Source of the DNA: Pseudolactococcus sp041800635
Lineage (GTDB): Bacteria > Bacillota > Bacilli > Lactobacillales > Streptococcaceae
Assembly (NCBI GenBank): GCA_047833645.1
Contig: CP181259.1
Coordinates: 1-64,000 of the forward strand
Length of the DNA: 64,000 nt
Direction of reading: 5' to 3'
Position 1 is the first letter of the stretch; the number at the start of each line of letters is the position of its first letter. Position numbers and translations under genes: made by a program. The notes below the pieces were generated by a model. It was not told where the DNA came from. It did not search any database and saw only the letters and a program-made list of their open reading frames with translations. Below, piece after piece: positions 51,083-60,294 of the stretch.

Positions 51083-51847
51083 ATGATTAAAGTGATTATT
51101 TCTGGTTTTAAAGGTCGCATGGGATCAACCGCTGTTGACATGGTTAACAATGATCCTGAACTCGAATTAGCAGCCCTCCTTGATCCTTTTGCAACTGAAA
51201 AAGAAGTCGCGGGTGTGCCTGTATTTAATGACAAAGCAGATGTCTTAAGTGTTGCAGCAGATGTTTGGGTGGATTTCACCATTCCTGATGTGGCCTATGA
51301 TAATACTAAATTTGCCATTGAACATAAGATTTGCCCAGTTGTTGGGACAACAGGTTTCACGGAAGCCCAAATTACGGAGCTCATCGCGCTATCACAGACG
51401 CAAAAAGTCGGTGGTTTAATCGCCCCTAACTTTGCCATTGGCGCGATTTTAGTCATGGAATTTGCCCAAAAAGCAGCGCAATATTTCCCAGATGTTGAAA
51501 TTATCGAATTGCACCATGACAAGAAAAAAGATGCCCCATCCGGCACAGCCGTGAAAACAGCCGAACTAATCAAAGAGACTCGGACCTATAAAAAACAAGG
51601 GGCGGCTGATGAAGTTGAAAGCCTGCCTGGTGCCCGTGGCGCTGAATTTGATGGCATGCGGATTCATTCTGTTCGCTTGCCTGGCCTTGTGGCGCATCAA
51701 GAAGTGATTTTTGGGGCCAATGGGGAAGGCTTGACGCTACGTCATGATTCTTATGATCGGGTGTCCTTTATGGGCGGTGTCAACCTCGGGATCAAGAAAG
51801 TGGTCAACCTCGAGACTTTAGTTTATGGATTAGAACATCTTTTATGA
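51083..51847 (+). CDS. dapB: 4-hydroxy-tetrahydrodipicolinate reductase
   Basis: NAD(P)H enzyme of the lysine/diaminopimelate pathway, which supplies peptidoglycan. 254 residues. N-terminal Rossmann motif VIISGFKGRMGS and the substrate motif ELHHDKKKDAPSGTA. It starts directly after the degV stop and overlaps cca by 4 bases (ATGA). Confidence 0.95.
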   Translation: MIKVIISGFKGRMGSTAVDMVNNDPELELAALLDPFATEKEVAGVPVFNDKADVLSVAADVWVDFTIPDVAYDNTKFAIEHKICPVVGTTGFTEAQITELIALSQTQKVGGLIAPNFAIGAILVMEFAQKAAQYFPDVEIIELHHDKKKDAPSGTAVKTAELIKETRTYKKQGAADEVESLPGARGAEFDGMRIHSVRLPGLVAHQEVIFGANGEGLTLRHDSYDRVSFMGGVNLGIKKVVNLETLVYGLEHLL

Positions 51848-53040
51848 GAGTAGAAAAAATGCCGGCGGAGTTTGTGAAAGCTCTGCCGATTTTGCAAAAA
51901 ATCAGAAATTCTGGCTATGAGGCTTACTTTGTTGGGGGCAGCGTGCGAGATGTTTTGCTGAACCGTCAGATTCATGATGTCGATATCGCTACCTCTGCCT
52001 ATCCCGCTGAAACCAAGCAAATTTTCGAGCACACGATTGATATCGGGATTGAGCATGGGACCGTTTTAGTCCTGGAAGCTGGTGGCGAGTATGAAGTCAC
52101 AACTTTTCGGACAGAAGATGTTTATGTCGATTATCGCAGACCGTCACACGTGAATTTTGTGCGGCAACTGTCTGAGGATTTATTGCGCCGCGACTTTACC
52201 ATCAACGCCTTTGCCCTAGCTGATGACGGTCAAGTCATTGACCTTCATGGTGGCTTGGCTGATTTAGAGGCACAAATCTTACGTGCCGTCGGCAATCCTG
52301 CTGAGCGCTTTAATGAAGATGCCTTACGGATCATGCGCGGTTTGAGATTTGCGGCCGTCTTAAATTTTGATTTGGAAAGCACGACTTTTGCCTCAATGAA
52401 AGCTCATGCGCACTTGCTGTCTAAAATCTCGATCGAGCGCATTTTCATTGAACTCGATAAGTTATTGACCGCAAATTTCTGGCAGAAAGGCTTCCGTGAA
52501 TTGTTAGCCATTGAAGCTCACCCCTATCTTCCAGGCTTTTCGGATAAAACGGCGCTCGCCCAGTTATTAGCGCTACCGGCAGACTTTAAATTCACCAATT
52601 CTGTCCAAGCTTGGGGCTACCTCGCCCATCAACTCGGCTATCCTGACGGCAAGTTTTTACTCAAAAAATGGAAAGTTTCACGAGACTTTTCAACCGCCGT
52701 TTCAAAATTCCTGACAGCCTACAACAACCGCCTGGCAGGTGATTTTACACCCGAAGACCTCTATCATCTTGGGAAATCAAGTCTGACTTTGGTCGAAGAC
52801 CTGTTTGCTGCGCAAAACCTAGCAACGAATTTTGAACACATCTCAGCACTTGATAGGCAGTTACAAATCAGAGCTAGAAAAGACATTGCAGTATCAGCAG
52901 GGGAAATCATGACAGCATTTGATATCCAACCTGGCCCACAAATCGGCCAATTCTACCACCAAATCGAACTTGAAATCGTCAAAGGACAGCTAGCCAACAC
53001 CCCCCAAGAAATTTTTAATTATGTAAAAGGACGACTTTGA
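51844..53040 (+). CDS. cca: CCA tRNA nucleotidyltransferase
   Basis: Adds or repairs the 3' CCA of tRNAs. 398 residues, class II: GGSVRDVLLNRQIHDVDIATSA (nucleotidyltransferase motif), RRDFTINAFAL, and ERFNEDALRIMRGLRFA (template helix region). C-terminal helical body as in Firmicutes enzymes. Overlaps dapB, a conserved pairing. Confidence 0.95.
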   Translation: MRVEKMPAEFVKALPILQKIRNSGYEAYFVGGSVRDVLLNRQIHDVDIATSAYPAETKQIFEHTIDIGIEHGTVLVLEAGGEYEVTTFRTEDVYVDYRRPSHVNFVRQLSEDLLRRDFTINAFALADDGQVIDLHGGLADLEAQILRAVGNPAERFNEDALRIMRGLRFAAVLNFDLESTTFASMKAHAHLLSKISIERIFIELDKLLTANFWQKGFRELLAIEAHPYLPGFSDKTALAQLLALPADFKFTNSVQAWGYLAHQLGYPDGKFLLKKWKVSRDFSTAVSKFLTAYNNRLAGDFTPEDLYHLGKSSLTLVEDLFAAQNLATNFEHISALDRQLQIRARKDIAVSAGEIMTAFDIQPGPQIGQFYHQIELEIVKGQLANTPQEIFNYVKGRL

Positions 53041-53115
53041 GCGGACGAAAGTTCGCGAATGACCCAGCTTGGGCGAAGCGCTAGCGCAGATCAAGTTTCA
53101 AGATTTCACGAAGTG
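53041..53115 (+). other. Three adjacent small hairpins between cca and yfmR
   Basis: GCGGAC-GAAA-GTTCGC (53041-53056, GNRA loop), a CTTG...CAAG arm around GCGCTAGCGC (about 53069-53096), and TTTCAC-GAA-GTGAAA (about 53103-53118). No T run follows, so these are not ordinary terminators. Function unknown. Confidence 0.35.
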
Positions 53116-53136
53116 AAATTGAAGAAAGGAATAAAC

Positions 53137-55023
53137 ATGGCGACAATGACTGATTTTCGTGTCGAAAATTTAACCAAATCTGTTGGTGATAAAACGGTTT
53201 TTTCACAGCTTAATTTTATCATTCATCCTTTAGATCGCATCGGTCTGATTGGTGTCAATGGCACGGGTAAAACCACCTTACTGGATGTGATTTCAGGAAA
53301 ACTAGGCTTTGATGGGGATAATTCACCTTTTTTTGGTCGCAATGATTATAAAATTGAATACCTGACACAGGATCCACAGTTTGACGGTGACTTATCCATT
53401 ATGGACGCGATTTTGTCAGATGACCTACCACAAATGCAAGCCATTAAGCGGTATGAACAGGCCTTGCTTGATCTGACAGAAGATGCGACCAATCCCAAAC
53501 TGCAAGAAAATCTCAGCAAAATCGAAGCACAGATGACCGCGATAGAGGCTTGGGAAGTTGAAAACCAAGTCAAAACGGTCTTGTCCAAGCTGAAATTACC
53601 AGATTTGACAGCCCAGATAAAAAATCTGTCTGGTGGTCAAGAACGGCGGGTACAGTTGGCACAAGCTTTGCTGAATCCAGCCGATTTGTTGTTGCTAGAT
53701 GAGCCAACCAACCATCTGGATGTGGATACCATTGCTTGGCTGGAAAATTATCTCAAAAATTCACGCCAGACGGTCTTATTCATCACCCATGACCGCTATT
53801 TCTTGGATAATCTCGCGACACGGATTTTTGAGTTGGACAATGGTGATTTGATTGAGTATCAAGGCAATTATCAGGATTATTTACAGCAAAAAGCTGAAAA
53901 TGATGAACGTGAATCAGCTCAACAGCATAAAAATAAACAACTCTACAAACAAGAATTGGCTTGGATTCGAAAATCACCACAGGCTCGGGCGACCAAGCAA
54001 CAGGCGAGAATTGACCGCTTTGAAGATATTAAAAAAGATGTCCAAAGTGTGACGACATCAGATGATTTAGCCATTAATGTCGCAACCTCTCGCATCGGTA
54101 AAAAAGTGATTAATTTCAATCACGTCAACTTTGCTTATGATGCCGATAAGGTCATCCTAAAAGATTTTAATTTACTCGTTCAAAACACGGATAGAATCGG
54201 GATTGTCGGTAATAACGGCACAGGAAAATCCACCTTGCTCAATCTAATTAGTGGGGATTTGACACCTTATTCTGGCCTTGTTGAGATTGGTGAAACGATT
54301 AAAATCGGCTATTTTTCGCAGCAAATTCGAGGTCTTGATGAATCGAAACGTGTGATTAATTTTTTGCAAGAAGTCGCAGATAATGCGCAAACAGCTTCTG
54401 GCGAGTCGATTTCAGTTGTCAATCTATTGGAACAATTTCTCTTTCCACGGACAACCCACGGCACTTTGATTGAAAAATTATCGGGTGGAGAGAAAAAACG
54501 CCTCTATTTGTTGAAGATTTTACTGCAACAGCCTAACGTTTTACTCTTAGATGAGCCGACAAATGACCTCGATATCGCGACTTTGACAGTCCTTGAAAAA
54601 TTCATCCAGCATTATCAAGGCGTTGTGATTACAGTCAGCCATGACCGCTATTTCCTGGACAAAGTGGCTAAGAAATTACTGGTTTTCGACAAGGGCAAGA
54701 TTACGGAAGTTCACAAACTTTATTCTGATTACTTGACGGATAAGTTAAGCGACGAAAAAGTTGTCGCCAAGGCTGAAACGAAGTCAGTCGTCAAGGAAAA
54801 AGTCGTCGAAAAACGGCGCATGTCCTATGCTGAAAAGCAGGAGTGGGCGACGATTGAAGCTGATATTGCCACACTGGAAGCAGAAATCGCAAACATCGAA
54901 GACCAGATGGCTGAAAATGGGGCAGACTTCACGAAACTAGGGGAGCTACAAGCAAGCCTAGATGACCAAAACGCTGACTTATTAGCTAAGTATGAGCGTT
55001 ACGAGTACTTATCGGAGTTTTAA
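53137..55023 (+). CDS. yfmR: ABC-F family ATPase, YfmR/Uup-like
   Basis: Ribosome-associated ABC-F protein; YfmR/Uup members help clear stalled ribosomes. Domain 1 has GVNGTGKTT and LSGGQERRV, domain 2 has GNNGTGKST and LSGGEKKRL; the linker has RKSPQARATKQQARIDRFEDI. A C-terminal coiled coil (about 560-628) is typical of Uup. I chose the ATG at 53137 after AAAGGA; an earlier in-frame start would translate the hairpin region. 628 residues. Confidence 0.9.
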   Translation: MATMTDFRVENLTKSVGDKTVFSQLNFIIHPLDRIGLIGVNGTGKTTLLDVISGKLGFDGDNSPFFGRNDYKIEYLTQDPQFDGDLSIMDAILSDDLPQMQAIKRYEQALLDLTEDATNPKLQENLSKIEAQMTAIEAWEVENQVKTVLSKLKLPDLTAQIKNLSGGQERRVQLAQALLNPADLLLLDEPTNHLDVDTIAWLENYLKNSRQTVLFITHDRYFLDNLATRIFELDNGDLIEYQGNYQDYLQQKAENDERESAQQHKNKQLYKQELAWIRKSPQARATKQQARIDRFEDIKKDVQSVTTSDDLAINVATSRIGKKVINFNHVNFAYDADKVILKDFNLLVQNTDRIGIVGNNGTGKSTLLNLISGDLTPYSGLVEIGETIKIGYFSQQIRGLDESKRVINFLQEVADNAQTASGESISVVNLLEQFLFPRTTHGTLIEKLSGGEKKRLYLLKILLQQPNVLLLDEPTNDLDIATLTVLEKFIQHYQGVVITVSHDRYFLDKVAKKLLVFDKGKITEVHKLYSDYLTDKLSDEKVVAKAETKSVVKEKVVEKRRMSYAEKQEWATIEADIATLEAEIANIEDQMAENGADFTKLGELQASLDDQNADLLAKYERYEYLSEF

Positions 55024-55374
55024 ATGACACCTAATCCAAGAATTTTAAAGATGACCTTTGCTTCGGTCTATCCTTTGTATGTCGCCAAAGTCGAAAGAAA
55101 AAATCGGACCCAAGACGAGCTGGACCAAGTCATTTTATGGTTGACGGGACTTGACCAAGCAACCATGGCAAAATTGATCGCATCAGAGGCAACCTTCCCT
55201 GAGTTTTTCAAAGCTTGCACACTGAACCCGAAGTCTGACACCATTACAGGCAGTGTCTGTGGGGTCAAGGTGCAGGAGATTCAGGATCCGCTCATGAAGC
55301 AGATTCGCTTGCTGGATAAGGTCGTCGACGAGCTGGCGCGAGGTTGGTCACTGGCAAAAATTATGAGGACATGA
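55024..55374 (+). CDS. DUF2200 family protein
   Basis: 116-residue protein of the YhdG-like/DUF2200 group, function unknown. Family pattern: RILKMTFASVYPLYVAKVERK at the N-terminus (KMTFASVYPLY is diagnostic) and QVILWLTGLDQ. It starts directly after the yfmR stop and ends next to the thyA promoter. Confidence 0.82.
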   Translation: MTPNPRILKMTFASVYPLYVAKVERKNRTQDELDQVILWLTGLDQATMAKLIASEATFPEFFKACTLNPKSDTITGSVCGVKVQEIQDPLMKQIRLLDKVVDELARGWSLAKIMRT

Positions 55375-55386
55375 TAAAATAAGCCT
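55372..55386 (+). promoter_or_regulatory. Extended -10 promoter of thyA, leaderless type
   Basis: TGA-TAAAAT (-10 at 55375-55380), six bases, then ATG at 55387; no Shine-Dalgarno sequence. It overlaps the stop of the DUF2200 gene. Confidence 0.65.
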
Positions 55387-56226
55387 ATGAGAAAAGCAGA
55401 TAAGATTTTTATTGACAACATCAACAACATCCTTGAAAATGGGGTTTGGAGCGAGAATGCGCGCCCCAAATATAAGAGTGGCGTGACCGCGAATTCTAAG
55501 TATATCACGGGTGCGTTCGCTGAATATGACCTGAGCAAGGGTGAATTTCCGATTACGACGCTGCGACCGATTGCCATCAAATCAGCCATCAAGGAGCTGC
55601 TTTGGATTTATCAGGAGCAGACGAGTGATCTGGCTGTCCTCGAAGAAAAATATGGCGTTAAGTACTGGAGCGAGTGGGAAGTTGGCGATTCTGGTCATAT
55701 CGGTTTGCGCTATGGCGCAACGGTGAAGCAGCACGATATCATGGGGAAATTACTAGACGGTCTGGCGAAGAATCCCTGGAACCGTCGCAACATCATCAAT
55801 TTGTGGCAGTATGCTGACTTTGAAGCATCAGAAGGCCTGTTGCCCTGTGCCTTCATGACCATGTTTGATGTCCGTCGTGTCGGTGAGGATATCTTTTTAG
55901 ATGCGACCCTGACCCAGCGCAGTAATGATATGCTAGTTGCCCATCATATCAACGCCATGCAATATGTGGCTTTACAAATGATGATCGCCAAACATTTTGG
56001 CTGGAAAATCGGCAAGTTTTTCTACTTTGTCAACAACTTGCACATTTATGACAATCAGTTCGATAATGCGAGAGAACTGTTATCTCGGACACCTTCTGAG
56101 AAAAATCCAATTCTCAAACTGAATGTGCCAGACGGGACCAATTTCTTTGACATCAAGCCTGATGATTTTGAATTGGTCGATTACGAACCCGTCAAACCAC
56201 AATTGACCTTTGATTTAGCGATTTAA
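55387..56226 (+). CDS. thyA: Thymidylate synthase
   Basis: Methylates dUMP to dTMP using methylene-THF. 279 residues. Catalytic Cys in EGLLPCAFMTMFDVRR, with QRSNDMLVAHHINAMQY and VNNLHIYDNQ. The NPWNRRNIINLW loop binds phosphate. Probably leaderless. No folA is adjacent in the window. Confidence 0.95.
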   Translation: MRKADKIFIDNINNILENGVWSENARPKYKSGVTANSKYITGAFAEYDLSKGEFPITTLRPIAIKSAIKELLWIYQEQTSDLAVLEEKYGVKYWSEWEVGDSGHIGLRYGATVKQHDIMGKLLDGLAKNPWNRRNIINLWQYADFEASEGLLPCAFMTMFDVRRVGEDIFLDATLTQRSNDMLVAHHINAMQYVALQMMIAKHFGWKIGKFFYFVNNLHIYDNQFDNARELLSRTPSEKNPILKLNVPDGTNFFDIKPDDFELVDYEPVKPQLTFDLAI

Positions 56227-56314
56227 GCTGTCGGTTGGTCAAGCCTTGACTGACTCAGGGGAATCGAGCTTAACGGCTCTAGATGCCTGAAGGATTAGAC
56301 TAAGTCGCAATTTG

Positions 56315-56338
56315 AGCACGTTAACCACGTGCTTTTTC
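56315..56338 (+). terminator. Terminator after thyA
   Basis: AGCACGT / ACGTGCT with a 5-base loop and TTTTT. It ends 30 bases before the next start. Confidence 0.75.
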
Positions 56339-56367
56339 TTGAAAATTTTACTGGGGATGAACCGTCT

Positions 56368-57177
56368 ATGATGGAAAGTGTAACGACGAAATTAAATGAT
56401 GAGGCCTTGGCGCCACACATTTCAGAAGCCCATCTTTTGATGGATGCCTGTCTTTTAGCAGGTGAAATTCTCATGGCCAATGGGTCTGAAATCACGCGTG
56501 TCGAAGATGTGATTTTGCGGATTGGGCGTGCGGCTGGGATTGAAAAAATCCAAGTTTATGCGCTTTTGAATGCCATCACGGTCAGTTTTCCAACGCAAGG
56601 TCTGACCCAAATGCGGGCCATTCCACCCAGAATCCAGACCATGGATATGGAAAAAATTGTTGCGGTCAATGACTTGACTCGAAAATTTACCGCCCACAAA
56701 ATTTTCTTGGCTGACTTGCATGATTGTCTTGAAAAGATCGATGTGACCATCCCGACATTTCCTGTTTGGCTACAAATTCTAGCAGCGACATCGGTATCAG
56801 TGCCCTTGATGATCATGCTGACGAGAACAGCAGCACCGATTAATTTAGGATTGACGGCGGTCAGCTCTTGTTTGGCCTATACGATTTATCTGGCCATTCG
56901 AAGTCGCTTTAATATGCGGTATTTTGCTTTATTTGTCGCAAGTTTGCTGATTTCTTTGATCATGTTAGTGAGTTCGCACCTGCTTCAGTCACCATTTGAT
57001 CCGGATATTGTGATTGTCGGGGCCATCATGCCGTTTGTACCGGGTGTTGCCTTGACCAATGCGGTGCGGGAAATCATGGCAGGAAACTTCATTTCAGGAC
57101 AGGGGCGGATTATTGAAGCCCTCTTATCCGCAGCATCCGTTGGCCTGGGCATTGCCCTATTGTCATTTTTCTATTGA
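56368..57177 (+). CDS. Threonine/serine exporter, large part (ThrE N-terminal/YjjP type)
   Basis: 269 residues: a cytosolic N-terminal domain (MDACLLAGEILMANGSEITRVEDVILRI) and about five membrane helices. It corresponds to the first part of ThrE, with the second part encoded by the next gene, as in YjjP/YjjB. The conserved VIVGAIMPFVPGVALTNAVRE lies near the end. I chose the ATG at 56368 (GGGGA upstream); 56371 is also possible. Substrate inferred from the family. Confidence 0.85.
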   Translation: MMESVTTKLNDEALAPHISEAHLLMDACLLAGEILMANGSEITRVEDVILRIGRAAGIEKIQVYALLNAITVSFPTQGLTQMRAIPPRIQTMDMEKIVAVNDLTRKFTAHKIFLADLHDCLEKIDVTIPTFPVWLQILAATSVSVPLMIMLTRTAAPINLGLTAVSSCLAYTIYLAIRSRFNMRYFALFVASLLISLIMLVSSHLLQSPFDPDIVIVGAIMPFVPGVALTNAVREIMAGNFISGQGRIIEALLSAASVGLGIALLSFFY

Positions 57178-57192
57178 TTAAAAGGAGGGATC

Positions 57193-57660
57193 GTGGGCGT
57201 TTTTCTTAATTTGGTCGGACAGACCATTCTAGCTTATATCAGTGTTTTTGCCTTTGGCATTATGCTTAACATCCCCAGAAGAACGCTGAATCGTGCTGGG
57301 ATTGTGGGAGCCAGTGCTTGGCTAATTTATGAGCTGGTGATCGTACTGACTCAGCATCTATTAGACAAAAATTGGCGGATTGTCCTAGGAACTTTGCTTG
57401 CCAGTGTCGTTATTGGTGTCATGAGTTTGAGCATGAGTCGGGCGCAAAAAGTGCCTGTCTTAATCTATAATATCCCAGGTATTTTTCCTTTGGTACCAGG
57501 GGCGCAGGCCTATCAAGTCGTTAGAAACTTGGTGGCAGGAAATCGTGAAGTCGCGACACAAAATTTTGAACTCCTCGTCATTATAGCTGGGGCGATCGTG
57601 ATTGGTTTTTGGGTCGCTGAATTGATCAATCGTTTCCGTACGATTTATCGTCTGACTTAG
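57193..57660 (+). CDS. Threonine/serine exporter, small part (ThrE C-terminal/YjjB type)
   Basis: 155 residues, four or five membrane helices. It repeats the family motif in the form VLIYNIPGIFPLVPGAQAYQ. The GTG start has AAAGGAGGG upstream and follows the first part by 15 bases. The two probably form one transporter. Confidence 0.85.
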   Translation: MGVFLNLVGQTILAYISVFAFGIMLNIPRRTLNRAGIVGASAWLIYELVIVLTQHLLDKNWRIVLGTLLASVVIGVMSLSMSRAQKVPVLIYNIPGIFPLVPGAQAYQVVRNLVAGNREVATQNFELLVIIAGAIVIGFWVAELINRFRTIYRLT

Positions 57661-57674
57661 GTCGGGCGTTTTTT
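57649..57674 (+). terminator. Terminator after the exporter genes
   Basis: CGTCTGAC-TTAG-GTCGGGCG with two G-U pairs and six T; the stem includes the last codons. Confidence 0.7.
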
Positions 57675-57686
57675 GATATATTTTTA

Positions 57687-57744
57687 AACTATAACAAATA
57701 CCTGTTTTTATATATTTTACAACTATAACAGGAGGTGTTAGAAT
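57687..57744 (+). promoter_or_regulatory. metE promoter with repeated AACTATAACA
   Basis: TTTACA (57716-57721) and TAGAAT (57739-57744) are 17 bases apart. AACTATAACA occurs at 57687-57696 and again at 57721-57730. AAACTATA is the complement of the TATAGTTT half-site seen upstream of metA, so one regulator of the MtaR/CmbR type may control both. Confidence 0.5.
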
Positions 57745-57780
57745 AAGGCATATCAAAATTAAAACCTAAAGGGGAAGACT

Positions 57781-60036
57781 ATGACAACATCTATTATCGG
57801 CTATCCACGCATTGGGGCACAACGTGAATTGAAATTTGCGACTGAAAAGTTTTTCAGACAGGAATTATCAGAAGCAGATTTGCAAGCGGTGGCTGCCACC
57901 CAACGCCAAGCCAACTGGCAAAAACAAGCAGCGGCGGGGATTGATTTCATCGCCTCCAATGACTTTTCTTTCTACGATACAACACTAGACACTGCCTTTG
58001 CACTCAACATTGTCCCAAAACGCTATCAAGACTTGGCGGTTTCGCCACTTGACAAATACTTTGCGGCTGCGCGGGGGCACCAGTCTGAGGCGGGGGATGT
58101 GAAGGCGCTGGCCATGAAAAAATGGTTCAATACCAACTATCACTACATGGTGCCTGAGTTTGATGATGGGACTGAGATCAAGCTTGATTTGACCAAGTTG
58201 CTGTCAGAGTACCGTGAAGCCTTGGCGCTTGGGATTCAGACAAAGCCTGTTTTAATCGGCCCTTTCACACTTTTGAAACTGATTCGCTTTACGGGTCAAA
58301 CGCAACTTTCTGATGTGCAGGCTGACTTGGTTAAGGCTTATGCGGATATTTTGTCACTGCTTGCGACTGAAGAAGTTGCCTGGCTCCAACTAGATGAGCC
58401 AGCCCTTGTCTTTGACCTCACTGAAGCGGATATCGACTTGTTCAAAACGCTCTATACCACGCTTTTACCGCAAAAAGAGACGGTCAAGATTTTGCTGCAA
58501 ACTTATTTTGGTGATGTCCGCGATGTTTATCAAACACTCATCGCGCTTGAGGTTGACGGCATTGGCCTCGATTTTGTCGAAGGCCGAAAGACAGCTGAAC
58601 TCATCCAGACACACGGTTTTCCAGCCGATAAAAAACTCTTTGCTGGTGTGGTCAACGGCAAAAATATTTGGCGCAATGACTATCAAAAAACGCTGGACAT
58701 CTTGCAGACCTTACCTCAAGAATCGCTCGTCATCTCCACCTCTTGTAGCCTCCAGCACGTGCCCTATACCGTGACCGCTGAGCCTGACTTATCACCAGAC
58801 ATCTTACGCCATTTCGCCTTCGCAGAAGAAAAACTGCTCGAGCTCAAAGACCTAAACGATAGTTTGGTCCATGGTCAAACAGACAGTTTAACTGTGAATC
58901 AGGCACTTTTCGCAGGAGAACGTTACCAAGGCAATCAAGCTGTCCAAGCCAAAGTAGCTGCCTTAGGAGAGGCAGATTTCACCAGAACACCCGCCTTTGC
59001 CCAACGAGAAACCGTGCAAACCGCCATTTTCCAGCTTCCAAAATTGCCAACGACAACCATCGGCTCTTTTCCGCAAACAGCAGATGTCCGTAAAAATCGC
59101 CTGAACTTCAAGCGAGGTGAGATCACGCAGGCCGAATATGACGCCTTTAATCAAGAAAAGACCAAAGAATGGATCAAGTGGCAGGAAGCGGTCGGCTTTG
59201 ACATCCTCGTCCACGGTGAGTTTGAGCGCAATGACATGGTCGAGTATTTCGGGGAAAAACTCGACGGCTATGTCTTTACGAAAAACGCTTGGGTCCAATC
59301 CTACGGCACCCGCTGCGTCAAACCGCCGATTGTCTGGGGTGACATTGCCCGCGTTCAGCCGCTAACCGTGGCCGATAGCGTCTATGCGCAGCGTCTGACC
59401 GATAAACCGCTCAAAGGCATGCTGACAGGTCCCGTGACCATTCTAAACTGGTCATTTCCGCGTGAAGACATTTCGCTCAAAGCGGCAACTCTCCAAATCG
59501 CCCTGGCCATTCAGGAAGAAGTGCTTGATTTAGAGCAAAACGGCATTAAGATCATCCAAATCGACGAAGCTGCCCTCAGAGAAAAACTGCCCTTGCGCCA
59601 GACCGACTGGAACAGCCAATACTTAGACTGGGCCATTCCAGCCTTCCGCCTCGTCCACGCCAAGGTCGCGCCTGAGACGCAAATCCACACCCACATGTGC
59701 TATTCCGAGTTCACCGACATCATCCCGGCCATCGACGCCATGGATGCCGACGTCATCTCCTTTGAAGCCAGCCGTAGCGACCTTTCCATCCTTGATGCCC
59801 TTCAGGCCAATGGTTTCAGAACACAAAGCGGCCCCGGTGTTTATGATATCCACAGCCCACGGATCCCATCAGTTGACGAAATCCAAGCCGTCATTCGTCG
59901 GATTCTCACAAAAGTTCCAGCAGAAAAACTCTGGATCAATCCAGACTGCGGTCTTAAAACGCGAGGTGTGACAGAAGTCAAAGCAAGCCTAGAAAATCTC
60001 GTCAAAGCCACACAAGGCGTGCGGGCAACGCTTTAA
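57781..60036 (+). CDS. metE: Cobalamin-independent methionine synthase
   Basis: Transfers methyl from methyl-THF-glutamate to homocysteine. 751 residues, two TIM barrels. Zinc ligands in HTHMCYSEF and NPDCGLKTR, with the Glu in VHGEFERNDMVEYFG. The N-terminal barrel begins TSIIGYPRIGAQRELKFATE. Ribosome site AAAGGGGAA. No metF follows; the terminator and an IS come next. Confidence 0.96.
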   Translation: MTTSIIGYPRIGAQRELKFATEKFFRQELSEADLQAVAATQRQANWQKQAAAGIDFIASNDFSFYDTTLDTAFALNIVPKRYQDLAVSPLDKYFAAARGHQSEAGDVKALAMKKWFNTNYHYMVPEFDDGTEIKLDLTKLLSEYREALALGIQTKPVLIGPFTLLKLIRFTGQTQLSDVQADLVKAYADILSLLATEEVAWLQLDEPALVFDLTEADIDLFKTLYTTLLPQKETVKILLQTYFGDVRDVYQTLIALEVDGIGLDFVEGRKTAELIQTHGFPADKKLFAGVVNGKNIWRNDYQKTLDILQTLPQESLVISTSCSLQHVPYTVTAEPDLSPDILRHFAFAEEKLLELKDLNDSLVHGQTDSLTVNQALFAGERYQGNQAVQAKVAALGEADFTRTPAFAQRETVQTAIFQLPKLPTTTIGSFPQTADVRKNRLNFKRGEITQAEYDAFNQEKTKEWIKWQEAVGFDILVHGEFERNDMVEYFGEKLDGYVFTKNAWVQSYGTRCVKPPIVWGDIARVQPLTVADSVYAQRLTDKPLKGMLTGPVTILNWSFPREDISLKAATLQIALAIQEEVLDLEQNGIKIIQIDEAALREKLPLRQTDWNSQYLDWAIPAFRLVHAKVAPETQIHTHMCYSEFTDIIPAIDAMDADVISFEASRSDLSILDALQANGFRTQSGPGVYDIHSPRIPSVDEIQAVIRRILTKVPAEKLWINPDCGLKTRGVTEVKASLENLVKATQGVRATL

Positions 60037-60054
60037 ATCTTAGTTAGCTTATAC

Positions 60055-60096
60055 AAAAAAGATCAAAAATTGTTTCGATAATCTTTGATCTTTTTT
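60055..60096 (+). terminator. Terminator after metE
   Basis: AAAAAAGATCAAA / TTTGATCTTTTTT, 13 perfect pairs with a 16-base loop; may work both ways. Confidence 0.85.
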
Positions 60097-60294
60097 GTGT
60101 TCACTATTCATGGATAGACAGTGTTTATTTTAACTTAATTTTTAGCTTATATAGGTAAATTAATTTGTAAAAAGATGAGTAATATGTTAGAATAAAAGTA
60201 TAAAAATATGCTTTTTTATACGTTTGAAGTGACGTTATATAAAAATAATTAAAGAACAAGTTAGATTAAGAAACTGAGAAGGAGGGGAGAGACA
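60097..60294 (+). other. AT-rich upstream region of the surface-protein locus
   Basis: About 200 bases, very AT-rich, with candidate -10 boxes such as TAGAAT (near 60189) and TATAAA, and a small GTATAAAAA...TTTTTATAC hairpin (about 60200-60222). It ends with GAAGGAGGGGAG, a strong ribosome site. Confidence 0.4.
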
